Assembly (NCBI GenBank): GCA_003194525.1
Contig: NBIV01000003.1
Coordinates: 62,001-126,000 of the forward strand
DNA from: Gracilariopsis chorda
Taxonomy: Eukaryota > Rhodophyta > Florideophyceae > Gracilariales > Gracilariaceae
Length of the DNA stretch: 64,000 nt
Direction: 5' to 3'
In this document: piece by piece, positions 21,191-30,683 of the stretch
Layout of the letters: every line of letters starts with the position of its first letter
Position numbering within the stretch: the first letter of the stretch is position 1
Made by a program: the position numbers and the translations under genes
Notes under the pieces: generated by a model
Told to the model about the DNA's origin: nothing
The model's input: only the letters and a program-made list of their open reading frames with translations
Databases searched by the model: none

Positions 21191-21785
21191 ATTTCCAACG
21201 CAAAGCGGCACAGCGCTCGGCCCGGAGGGCATCTTTTGCCCGCTGTCTGGCTTTCAGGTTGGAGAAACGTTTTTGCTCTTTGCGCCTCTCTTCCTGAGCA
21301 GTGCCAGGAATCCCGGATGTGCCACAAGACCTTCGTGCGGATGCGCGGTTGGCTTCATTGAAATCATGGTCGAGGCTGGACAGGCCTTCTTCAGCAATGT
21401 AGTTCAAAGGGTCGAAGTCTTCGTCATCGATGTCTTCGTGTTCCTTACCTCCTTCTTCCTCATCACTGCTGCTTTCCTGCGCATCCTCTTCGAACCATTC
21501 TGTGAATTCCTTTTCTCCAACATCTTCGTCGAATTCAAAAGACTCCTCCGCCTGCGCGCTGCCACGAAAAGTTCGCCGTCGCCTCGTCGTAGTCGAGGCC
21601 CGAGGAGCAGATGAGGCGAAGCATCCCCGTCTGTTCCAGCCTACCGTTCTATACGCCTTGAAGACGACCGAGACGCTCGGCAGCGACTGCGGCTTGTTGC
21701 ACTTTCCTGTGATATGTTCTCTGAGCGACATCGACGCGCCTGTGCAGGTTGCGGCTGTGGCGCATGTGGCTGTTCTTTCGGACAT
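21191..21785 (-). pseudogene. MULE transposase, N-terminal part
   Basis: A minus-strand frame starting at Met 21785 gives about 199 residues. It has a possible zinc-binding segment near the start (C-x5-C then HITGKC), a strongly acidic region (SFEFDEDVGEKEFTEWFEED, then SSSDEEEGG and DIDDEDFDPL) and a basic region (RRKEQKRFSNLKARQR) that runs into the solo LTR. The frame is continuous with the central part at 19261-20287 once the LTR and one duplication are discounted. The true start could lie further upstream in another frame. Confidence 0.6.
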
Positions 21786-21856
21786 GGTGGATCTGCATCC
21801 ACGGGCGGCTGGTTCCGGCGGACGGTATCATCACTGGACGGTGGGCGTGGGTTGTA

Positions 21857-22095
21857 TCAGCCCGAATTTGCAGGCTCATCGGAACTTGGTCGAGGTGGAG
21901 AACAAGGCCCAGGCGGAGATTGTTGGCTTGGCGGTGTTCTCTGGTGGTCACGTGGCGCGGTCTGGGTGCGAGGCGGTGTAAATGGCTCTCTCTGTGGCGG
22001 CGAGGGAGATCTACTCCGTGGTGATTGCGTTTGTTGAGCTGGTGCAGGGGTGGATTTTCGCTTCATGACTGCTCGTCGCTGTTGGCGCTCTTCCG
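21857..22095 (-). pseudogene. Displaced 3' part of the J-domain gene (inverted)
   Basis: Read on the minus strand from the LTR edge at 22095, this is about 80 codons beginning with the duplicated CGGAA and continuing EERQQRRAVMKRKSTPAPAQ. It is Ser/Pro/Arg-rich (SPRSRSPSPPQ, PSQQSPPGPCSPPRP) and stops at 21857. It is exactly in frame with codon GAA at 18444-18446 of the J-domain gene, so the original protein had a J domain plus a basic proline/serine-rich tail, about 205 residues. An alternative is that this tail, or the whole J gene, belonged to the MULE transcription unit that begins 70 bp downstream. Confidence 0.65.
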
Positions 22096-22928
22096 TGTGG
22101 TGCAATGCCCCAAAGGGGAAAAGCACCGAAAGACGTTCGGGATCTTCCTCTCACGAGGTGAATCCAGTTGGGTACAGCCCTCCCAGGGGTGTCACGGCGA
22201 AGCCGGTTTGTAAGACCAGGGACACCTTTCGCGATTTGTGCAGAGAGGTGAAGGCGAACAATCGGTATCCGCGTGAGCGGAGTGTTATCCTCAGTAGAGG
22301 TATGTTTCCATGTAAATGGGGAATTGTGAGCAGGTGCGCACAAGAGGGGCCGCAGGTAGCGGGATGTACTACCCTGAAAGGGGGAAAGGAGGAAGACTGG
22401 GTGAGGGTGAGTCGCGAGAGCGACGAACAAATACGGCAATGCCGGTGGACAGGACTCCCTATACAGGGCGAAACACCAATGTGATTGGAACAATTATACT
22501 CCCAAGGGTGGGCCTCTTAAGATGTACCAGGGGGTTAGATGTCCCGTGGTTTACTGCGTTTCCCTCCAAGGGGGAGTAGAGCACGCGCGCAAGCGGTAAC
22601 AACTAGAGCCAATTCCCCAGGTTGGGGTCCCTTATCGGGGAAGGTTTACTGGTGCGACGGCAGTGCGCCGTCGCACCAAGTACTAGCTTCCCAGAAATGG
22701 GTGTGAAAATAATAAATAAAATCAACTAAAATACTCCACATTTCGTGGCAACACCCACTACTGTGGCCAACTGCCAATTGGCCCGAAACCGTGTCCCACG
22801 TGTCCATACCCACCATTGTGGGGCGTAGTTCATATACACACTACACAACCGATAATATCGGGAAAACGATCAAGTACCGGGAAAACGATCAAGTACCAGG
22901 AATCCCTCCCTGAGGGCGTTGCACTTCA
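22096..22928 (-). mobile_element. Solo LTR, family A, copy 3 (inversion junction)
   Basis: 833 bp, same orientation as copies 1 and 4. The flanks are TTCCG (22091-22095) and CTTTT (22929-22933), which pair with the reverse complements of the flanks of copy 2. It carries a private 19-bp tandem duplication near its end (GGGAAAACGATCAAGTACC twice, about 22860-22897). Confidence 0.92.
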
Positions 22929-23910
22929 CTTTTCAGCAGTGCTGCAAGAATGCGAAACTCACCCCTTGCATGTGAAGAAGAACATGATGAAAAAGGTTGG
23001 CGCGCAAAGAAACATGGCCGCTGGGCTGTACAACAAGGCGGTACACGCCCCTACTAGGGAGATGGTGGATGGAATTGTAGCGCTGTGCGAGCCTAATCAG
23101 CTGGATTATTTGTCAAAGTTCCCCAAGAGCCAACTTTACCGAGCGTACTCGAGTCTCGAGGACTGGACGACTACCTCTCAAGGCGCGGAAATCCAAATGG
23201 CAGCTGCACTGCCCAACCTCATTAGAGCAGTTGAGCCGCAGAAAATGCTCGAGAAAGTCTTGATGACGCATCGCAAAACATTTCTATCAAGACAGACTGC
23301 GGCACTGGCATGTTGGGGACCCGTGCCTCCCTTCGTGGAGAGACAGTTGGCTTCGATAATTAACCGCAGCCGTGGTTACTTGTCTTCAGTTACCTTTATT
23401 GATGGAACGAGACAAATGGAAGCTCCCGTTACGAGCCAGACTGATGCTTCGGTGTCACGACGAATAACGCTAAGCACGGAGCACTAGACTCCGCCAATGT
23501 GCTGCTCACTTTCGCTCTCTTCCTCTGGATACCCATGCTATCATTCCGCTGCTGTTCTGTGTGAGAAGTATGGCTCGACCAATTTGCACCGCTTCATCGC
23601 TCCCTGACATCTCACAACTGCATGGAAAGAGCAGTATGAGAATATTAACTTCGGCATCCCGCCGCAGTTTGAAGTCGACGAAGTCATGATCGGCGCACGG
23701 CAATTAGTCGCCTTAGGGAAGAATTTGCAGGCACCGAGGGCCATACCCCCTCCAAAGGGGTGGCCGGTGAAAAACGCTGGCAAAAGAAAGAAGGGATGGT
23801 TCGAAAGAAGTCCGGAGAGCAAAAGAAGAAGATCATACTCGTGTTCGTTATGTCATATGTCTGGTCACGATGCTAGTAGTTGCCAGTTAAGGCAACTTTT
23901 TGATGAATAA
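22929..23910 (+). pseudogene. MULE transposase, C-terminal part with SWIM and zinc knuckle
   Basis: Plus-strand coding that continues the MULE beyond the inversion. ETHPLHVKKNMMKKVG and LYNKAVHAPTREMVDGIVAL fit the region after the second catalytic Asp; TTTSQGAEIQMAAALPN fits the typical SN-x-AE motif. After a frame change (about 23486), GYPCYHSAAVL with upstream Cys residues is a SWIM zinc finger. The C-terminal CSLCHMSGHDASSC is a CCHC knuckle. A one-base frame change near 22960 and a stop in the SWIM region make it inactive. Its first bases, CTTTT, join the end of the central part (19261-19265, inverted), which supports one ancestral gene. Confidence 0.8.
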
Positions 23911-24195
23911 GTAGATCGAACGGTTTCTCAAAGAAGTACTTTGCAAGGACGATGAGTATACACGGTGAGTATATTGCGGTGAAAGGCACGCTGCTTTTTA
24001 TTCTATTGTGTTTGCTTACTTGGGTGATCTGTCCTGGTTCTAGCCGTATTCCATGGCGTAGCGCGTGACGGAGTTCACCTGGAGAAGCATGTTTTTCGAT
24101 GGCGAAGAGCGCAGTGAAGTTGACTTGCAGAGGTGCGTTATTGAGATTGTGCGGGTTTGTTTCTGGGGTCTGTGTGGCGGATTTTAACTTACAAG

Positions 24196-24521
24196 TCTTG
24201 CATGCAACACCTCAGTTGTCCATCTTTGTAACGAAAAGTCACCTCCAGATAGTGATTGCCACCTTTGGATATATCGGAGCACCCTCTCAAGTAAACACGG
24301 CATGTTCTTTTCGAGCGTCTCGTATAACACTTGCTTCATGTGACGGATTGTAACTTAGGAAATGGTTGAAAACGGTCTTGTATAAAACACCTCAGTTGTC
24401 CATCTTTGTAAACAAAAGTCACCTTCAGATAGTGATTGTCACCTTTGGATATACCGGAGCACCCCCTCAACTGAACACGGCGTGTTCTTTTCGAGCCCCT
24501 CATAAAACACTTGCTCCATGT
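24196..24521. repeat. Two-copy direct repeat, about 146 bp, 180-bp period
   Basis: Units 24196-24341 and 24376-24521 share ACACCTCAGTTGTCCATC, AGATAGTGATTG, CACCTTTGGATATA, GGAGCACC and TGTTCTTTTCGAGC, with scattered substitutions and no indel that changes the 180-bp offset. It probably arose by local tandem duplication. Confidence 0.8.
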
Positions 24522-25219
24522 TACTATCCCATTTCCGCATTGCGGCCGTTGTCGCTACCCTGTACTGTCATAAATTGAGAAGTCACAGGTCTTGGTATTC
24601 AAAAAGGAACCGTGTCACTACCCTAATGTCGTCTTTAACCCAAGGATAATGTACCCTAATCATGAATCATTTATGTTTCCACGGATGCAACCTGTACCAG
24701 GTTGTTCTGTGGAATTTCCAATTTGGAATGCAGTCTGATGGAGAGATTGCCGTTTGTACTGCCATCAGATTGCAATCGCGCAAAGAGATCGCAATCTCTG
24801 ATTGCAATCTCTCGATTGCAATTAATTGGAACGCATCCCTGGTCGTTTAGTATCCCTATTAAAGTAAACCCAGATCTGGCTGGAGCCTCAGACGGACTCC
24901 AGGCAGATTCTTCTGCCGATTATATGTGCTTGTGAAAGAGGCCCCCTATACTGCGCTATCATGAGCTTCTCACATCTGACAGAAGCCCATGCCACAACTG
25001 TACTACAATAAAAAGCCAACTATGTTCTAATTGATTACGCTGGGTTAGCGGCAAAAACGTGGTACATGCAATCTGCTCTGTCATTGTGTGCCATCAGCTG
25101 ACCTCCTCCCTAGTCGGGGAAGGAATAAGCAGTCAAAAAGCGTGATGAAAGCCAGACGTGCTAGAACGAAATGGACACGAATTGGTCTTCCCGCAGATGT
25201 TTGTCGCTGATCTATTGTG

Positions 25220-25272
25220 TTACTGGATATTTGCTATTGAGCGGGTTAGGCTCACTAGCAGATATCCAGTAA
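25220..25272. repeat. Hairpin with 17-bp arms
   Basis: TTACTGGATATTTGCTA at 25220-25236 pairs with TAGCAGATATCCAGTAA at 25256-25272 (one mismatch). The 19-nt loop itself contains GAGC...GCTC and can extend the stem. Confidence 0.75.
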
Positions 25273-26016
25273 CCTGGTAGTTCGGTCACACTGCTGCTGC
25301 ACGGTGAGAGACAGCAGTAGTCATCCGCTATCTTCAGGTGACAGAGACTTACACCAGTGCTACGGAACGGAGCGTGTCTTTCTTGGTCAAGAGCGGCCAA
25401 GGTGTTCGTGGCTATCATGCGACAAAGTAGTTCGTTTTTCTTCCAAGACTGTCTTTGGGTCTTTGGCTAGAGAACGCTCCTTTGCAGGGTTAGAATCAAC
25501 CACGCTTTCGGAATTAGTACATGCGGCCTGAGCACTTAAACAAACATATGTGTGTGTGTGGTTACGGGCATGTGCCCCTAATTCCAAGGCAACAGTATTC
25601 GCTTTCTACATGTAGAATGCTAATTATCTATTCGACGGCTAAATTCCCCTAATAGAACCAATGGCATCTCCATCTGGCTTCCTCATCCGGCGTAACTTTA
25701 GTGTTTTATAGCCTTTTCGGAAGGTCGGCACACCTCGACGGGCGGAACTGCATGTGCCCTGAGCGGGACTCGCTAGTACCTTGCAGTGGTCCTTCACCAC
25801 AACGGTATCCAGCGCAAAGCGATTTAGCATCGTGATTCCAGATGGGCTACGACAACTTTGACCCCCCAAACAAACATATATACATACATCACGGTTCTTT
25901 GAACTCCTGGCTTCCTCAGAGGCTTTGTCTCAGAACAGGCTAAATCGGGAAACCGTTTGCTAGGACTAGAAAGGAAAATTTGGCCGTAGGCGATAGGCCA
26001 AGTAATGTGATATGCT

Positions 26017-27138
26017 CTAAACTTGAAAACTGTGATTTTCTGGACCATCCTGGTTCTTGCTTCTAACCTGTTCATGCACGACTGCCACAAGGGTTCTCCC
26101 ATCGGTTTTGCCTTTCAATTCCACGAACATTCTAACTTGACCCTTCTCCGTTCCAGTATCGTCCTCCAGCTGGCGATATACCGTCTTTTCGGCCCAGTGT
26201 AAGGCATTGCTCATGTCGTAGAAGACGCCTCGTCTGACAAACAACATAACGAGAAAGAAAGTGATGCACATTGCCCAAATTATTACCGTCAGGATGAAAG
26301 CCCACAACTTTATCTCAGTGAACTCGTGAGTCTCCGCATCGAACGAACATTGAGACCTTATTCCATCAGTTAGAATTCGGCGACGAACTTCCGCTTCATC
26401 AGAGACCCCAATAGTGTACAAGGTAAGGAGCTGTTTGGCTATTGATTCCAGTTGATCCTCTCCAATGGTCATGAAGAGTTGGGTCGGACGGAACTCAGCA
26501 TCGATCTCGAAGTTCGACTCTTCACTGAATCGTTCGGATATGAGAAGCCGTGTCTTGTTTTGTAGTGAGACGGATGCGCAGGTCCCCATGTTCAAAAATT
26601 CATCCTGTTCGCAATGTGTTATAACACCCGGCGATGCCGGTGGAAGAAATTCTTTCTCCGCACTCACATACGAGAAGATTGGTTTAGCACCACACTGCAC
26701 ATCTAAAGTGTCCAAACTGTAGTTGCCGTTTTTAACAAAAACTTCCCCTCCACCCACGTTTACGCACGAGATACCAATATTGTCTCTGCCATTTGTGACG
26801 GTTTGATCATCGAAGGATGAATTGATGTTATCGAAATTTTGTTTAGTTACTGAGCGAATGCAGGGTGAGAGGGTTGACTCTGTGACCGGTTTTGTATGAC
26901 TGTTGGCGGAAGTAATGACTTCCAAGCCAACGAACGTAAGTGTAGCCAGGATGGTGAGAATTTTTATGCGAAGGCGATGGCGGGCAACACTGACCCTGTT
27001 TCCGTTCCGGAGCGAACGGCATTCGCAAACCGCGTTAAAGATGAACAGCGCAGACAGGCACGCTAGCTCAACAACCAAACTGGTAATCGTGATAACCAGA
27101 CTTGTGACGCTGGGGCGTAAGGGGATTGTGAGGGTCAT
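26017..27138 (-). CDS. Three-TM membrane protein with Cys-containing ectodomain, paralog 2
   Basis: A 373-residue paralog of the protein at 13443-14567. Shared are IPLRPS, VVELACLSALFIFNA, SVARHRLRIKILTILATL, EVITSANSHT, SPCIR, IGISCVNV, VQCGA and, after the last TM, GVFYDMSNALHWAEKT. Membrane segments are at about 10-35, 57-78 and 268-293 (WAFILTVIIWAMCITFFLVM). The ectodomain keeps six matched cysteines, although the spacing of the fourth and fifth differs (THCEQDEFLNMGTCASV). The C-terminal tail shares an FVEL-x(6)-R-x-LVAV pattern. Overall identity by eye is moderate (roughly a third to two fifths), so the duplication is not recent. It is divergent from the secreted protein gene at 30204, as in module 1. 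The function is unknown. Confidence 0.85.
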   Translation of the reverse strand: MTLTIPLRPSVTSLVITITSLVVELACLSALFIFNAVCECRSLRNGNRVSVARHRLRIKILTILATLTFVGLEVITSANSHTKPVTESTLSPCIRSVTKQNFDNINSSFDDQTVTNGRDNIGISCVNVGGGEVFVKNGNYSLDTLDVQCGAKPIFSYVSAEKEFLPPASPGVITHCEQDEFLNMGTCASVSLQNKTRLLISERFSEESNFEIDAEFRPTQLFMTIGEDQLESIAKQLLTLYTIGVSDEAEVRRRILTDGIRSQCSFDAETHEFTEIKLWAFILTVIIWAMCITFFLVMLFVRRGVFYDMSNALHWAEKTVYRQLEDDTGTEKGQVRMFVELKGKTDGRTLVAVVHEQVRSKNQDGPENHSFQV

Positions 27139-30079
27139 CGGGAGATGGGGTCTCGTTGCGGAGAGGAAAGAGGATAAGCGTTGCGAGATCTGTGGAGGAA
27201 TAGAATCCCGTCGAAATGACCCGGGCGGAGTGCGAGTGTGACGGGAATGGCTGCAAAGTCCAAGATATTCAAGAGGAGTAGAAGTCTAGTGGATTTTCCA
27301 AGCTTCTGTTACCGACGGTGATGTACGTCTACCAAAGGTACCTTTTTGCAGTAGCTACAGAAGAACGTGAAGTTAGCTGAAGCATCCCAAACGATAACAG
27401 ATGCGTCAATGGCACATGTTTAGGTTGCCCTTGGGTAGGTGTGAGCTAATCATCATTGACATTAATCCTATGCAATTGATTATGTCTGTTATTGAGCGCC
27501 TCATTTTCAAGTCGGGCAGGATAATCAGTTTATAAACTTCGATACCCTGGTGTAGTAGTGGCGTAGATTAATCGTTTAATGTTTCTACTATCATAGTAAG
27601 GCTACACCGGCAAAGTGTTTAGAAAAGACACCATTTGTGGACGGGACTGAATTACCATTTCCATTGTGGTGTATATGTGCGCTGTCATAGGGGTCACTGC
27701 CATGGTTCACAGTGTGAACCATGGCAGTGACCCCTATGAACTTCACACGGGACTTGTGGCCTAGTGGTTTTGGTCATCACACCCATCAAGGAACCGAGCG
27801 CAATTGTCCTGTTCTTATTGGCGTATCGTATGTCTCGCGCATTACACATAATTAAATTAAATTCTTTCTAAGCGGTTCTTCTTTATTAGACGTTGTGACT
27901 TGCGCCTGAGCGAAAGTAACAAGTGTGCCAATCAAATACGGGTGGCATCAAAAAATAGTGCTGATTTGCGTATGGAGGTAATGTCCAATCATTCAGTGCC
28001 CAATCAACCACATCCACGAAAGGTTCCATGCATTGTTGCCCTTGTTCGTATCCAAATTAGCTTATAAACCGTATTTCGTTGCCCACAACAATGAGCGTCA
28101 TGCTACGGGGTATTTAGAACCCTGGAATCCTCAACGCCGCTATCTACTTGATATTCTGCGCTCTTTCACTAATTGTGCAACTTTTGCTCCTGCCAGACCT
28201 AGACTATAATCTGAACAAGGAGCTCCCAAACCACGTGAATGTGTATGACACCCTCTTTGTAAACCACTGGTGTTTGAAGGCATGTTCCAAGAACAATATT
28301 CTACAATTGGGAGCACGCAATAGCTCGCCTTGTAGACCAGATCATCGCTGTCCCGTCACCGCTGCCTTCTCAAGCCAGACGGCTCGTGAGATTCGAACCT
28401 CGAACGAGACTATGGGAGACGGTTGCGAGGATTGCTGCTCATCCTGCGTGCAAAACTTTTTAGCATACGCTGCGCTTCCGCTACACCCGCCAGTGTCGCT
28501 ACCTTTTCCGGCCGTCCGCTACACACACCCAGATCGTTTGGTCGAAATAGGCTGCAGAGAAGAAAACAGGAATGGAAAACTGGCTTCAGAGTATTGACAT
28601 CCCTCCCATCCTTTCCTACAGCATCTTCCCCATGGAAAGAGCTGGGCGCGCTTCAGATGTCGATGTCTTTCTGTCCAGCCTTCCTCCGAAACCGGCGTAA
28701 ATCCTCGCTCACGTGACCCCAGCGATGGACACAAGTTGCGATGTATCAGGCGCTACCCTTCGGTAGAGAGTTGTAGGATAGAGAATTAAACGTGTCACCA
28801 TGAACAGTTATTGAAACATGTGTCTCCAGTACACTAAACTGTTCTGTTCAGAACTAGGGTTAAGGCTACGAATGCTGACGTGCACGGATCCTCCTGCTCG
28901 ATTATCCAGAAAGGGTCGAAGCAGATGATGACCCACGCAACTCACTTCATCGATATCATTAAGCTCACCCGGAGACATGAAGAATCCTAAACGATGAGCA
29001 GTAAAGTCAATCAAACTTGTTGGCTGGGAGGTATGCAAACGACAGTTGTCAACCCTGTGGCATTCATAAATCGCCTCTGTTCAAGAACATGTTGCCCCAA
29101 ACAGAGATGTAACTTAGTGACCACTAAATTAATTAAAGGGTTTACCACTTAGCTTTACCAATGGGTTAAAGATTTATTCTGTATAATCCTTGACAATTCC
29201 TACGGCCAGAGCAATTCCTCCCAGAAAAGCTAATACGGAACTTGGTCCGCTCTGTGGCTTCACTCTGTGAGCTTTCATAGCCTCTGGTGCGCAACAGGTC
29301 AGACTATCCACGTCTCAGGTTAAACAGGAGATGGTTGTCCATCCGCTCCTCCTCCGTTTATCATATCATACATACGTAGAAACAGCACTCGTTTAGCAAA
29401 CGGCAATCCGACCCAGCAAAAGCTGTTCAGAATAACATACAATGGTAGCTGACATTACATATCAATCAAACAGGGAGCAACCTGATTTGTGTAGCGCAAA
29501 GAACCGAAGCAGAGTCATCCACCATGTGTCAGGCCTGGTAAGTTACACATGACAGTAACCTTTTTCTTGTTTGATTGTAAGTAATCACAGTTTCAAAGTT
29601 TCGGATCAAGGACCTGTGAGTTACAAGATAGTTCTACAACAACTGGGAAGCTGTGGCGAGCAGGTCCAAGGTCGCAGTTCCACTCTTCCCGGAAGCAAAG
29701 CGAGCGTTTCTCGACTTCTTACTTCGCCCCCTGTTTGTGAAAGTGTGGACTGCGAAATTTCGGATGGTCCCACTATGAAACCAAATAGTATTTGAAAGTA
29801 CCCTTCGTATTATTGTAAGTCTTGTTCCGTGTTTCGCAGTACAACTTCTTCGCTTTACTGTATTGCTACAGCTGTTAAGGATGTCAGTACTAATGGTACT
29901 CCTGTTGACAACAATGAGCATGAAATAAACCCCAGGAATCTTCAGTTCTACTCTCCATATTCTGCTCTAGTCGAACCATTACAGAAATAGTTTCACCCCT
30001 AGCCAGCTCCTACTCCTCTCACCAGGGCCCCCAAATCTCCACTCACACCTCAGCTTTCCCAACGTAGGTTGCGGCTCTG
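27139..30079. other. Divergent intergenic region of module 2
   Basis: About 2.9 kb between the starts of the three-TM gene and the secreted-protein gene. It holds a 53-bp near-perfect palindrome (27686-27738). Open stretches at about 28148-28716 (plus), 28808-29038 (minus) and 29571-29990 (plus) show no domain I recognise; they may be decayed transposon DNA or chance. Confidence 0.45.
27686..27738. repeat. 53-bp perfect palindrome with 1-nt centre
   Basis: The arm begins CATAGGGGTCACTGCC and runs to TTCACA; after a single G (27712) the exact reverse complement follows, ending in CCCCTATG. Both arms are 26 bp with no mismatch. Confidence 0.95.
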
Positions 30080-30086
30080 TTTAAAA
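30080..30086 (+). promoter_or_regulatory. TATA-like box for secreted Cys-rich protein 2
   Basis: TTTAAAA, 118 bp upstream of the ATG at 30204; a similar spacing is seen at 16675 and 7893. Confidence 0.4.
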
Positions 30087-30203
30087 GAGGACAGGTTGCA
30101 CTCGCTACGTCAATATGCTTGTCTCCACATCTCGCTCTAGCACCACACCAGCTCCGCATTCTCGCATGTTAATTGCCTCTATCTCTAGACCACTTTAACC
30201 ATC

Positions 30204-30683
30204 ATGAAGTCGACTCCCCTGTTCGTATTCCTGGCCGTCTTCTACACTTTATCCCTTGCTGCGAAGCAAAATAGGCTGAAGAATACCTCTGTCCGACAAA
30301 CCACATTTACGCCGAGGTTGATTGTATGCCTACCTGGCTGCGGTTGCCAAACGGAGAGAGGTGTCTCAGTTGATTGCCCTTTCATTGACGTTGGGAGTGA
30401 CGTAATCGTTCTTCGAGCAAACCGCATTGCACCAGGAAGATTCAGAGCAATTCGACAAGTAACTTTTGGGGGAGAGTCAGCATCTTTTTTCCAGGAGGGT
30501 CCGCCAACATGCCCAGTCGTGGAGACCAGAAGACCCATTCAAGATCTCACTAATGCCATATGCACGAAAATACCACGCCCATCACCTCTTCCTGAAGCTC
30601 CGGTCCCACCCGAACCGGAAGAAGGTATCAACCCTTCTCCAATTGGTGCTTTCAATAGTTGTCGTATCCGTGTTCTTAGTTGA
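30204..30683 (+). CDS. Secreted Cys-rich protein, paralog 2
   Basis: A 159-residue protein with a signal peptide at about residues 1-20 (LFVFLAVFYTLSLAA). The mature core VCLPGCGCQTERG...DCPFID, then VLRANRIAPGRFRAIRQVTF, aligns with the protein at 16782-17390, keeping the pattern C-x3-CGC-x-TE-x-G-x(4)-CPFI and RAN...R-x-R-x2-RQ-x-T. A PTCP block, then a Cys (AICTK) and a proline-rich part (RPSPLPEAPVPPEPEE), follow. It ends NSCRIRVLS, shorter than the paralog but with a similar terminal Cys-Arg motif. It is divergent from the three-TM gene at 26017-27138. No family is recognised. Partnership with that membrane protein is a hypothesis. Confidence 0.8.
   Translation: MKSTPLFVFLAVFYTLSLAAKQNRLKNTSVRQTTFTPRLIVCLPGCGCQTERGVSVDCPFIDVGSDVIVLRANRIAPGRFRAIRQVTFGGESASFFQEGPPTCPVVETRRPIQDLTNAICTKIPRPSPLPEAPVPPEPEEGINPSPIGAFNSCRIRVLS

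Larger units (their letters stand above)
23911..26016. other. Intergenic with repeats, no supported gene
   Basis: About 2.1 kb downstream of the MULE remnant. It contains a two-copy tandem repeat (24196-24521), a cluster of GATTGCAAT words (about 24766-24821) and a hairpin (25220-25272). Short frames lack recognisable domains. Confidence 0.5.
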
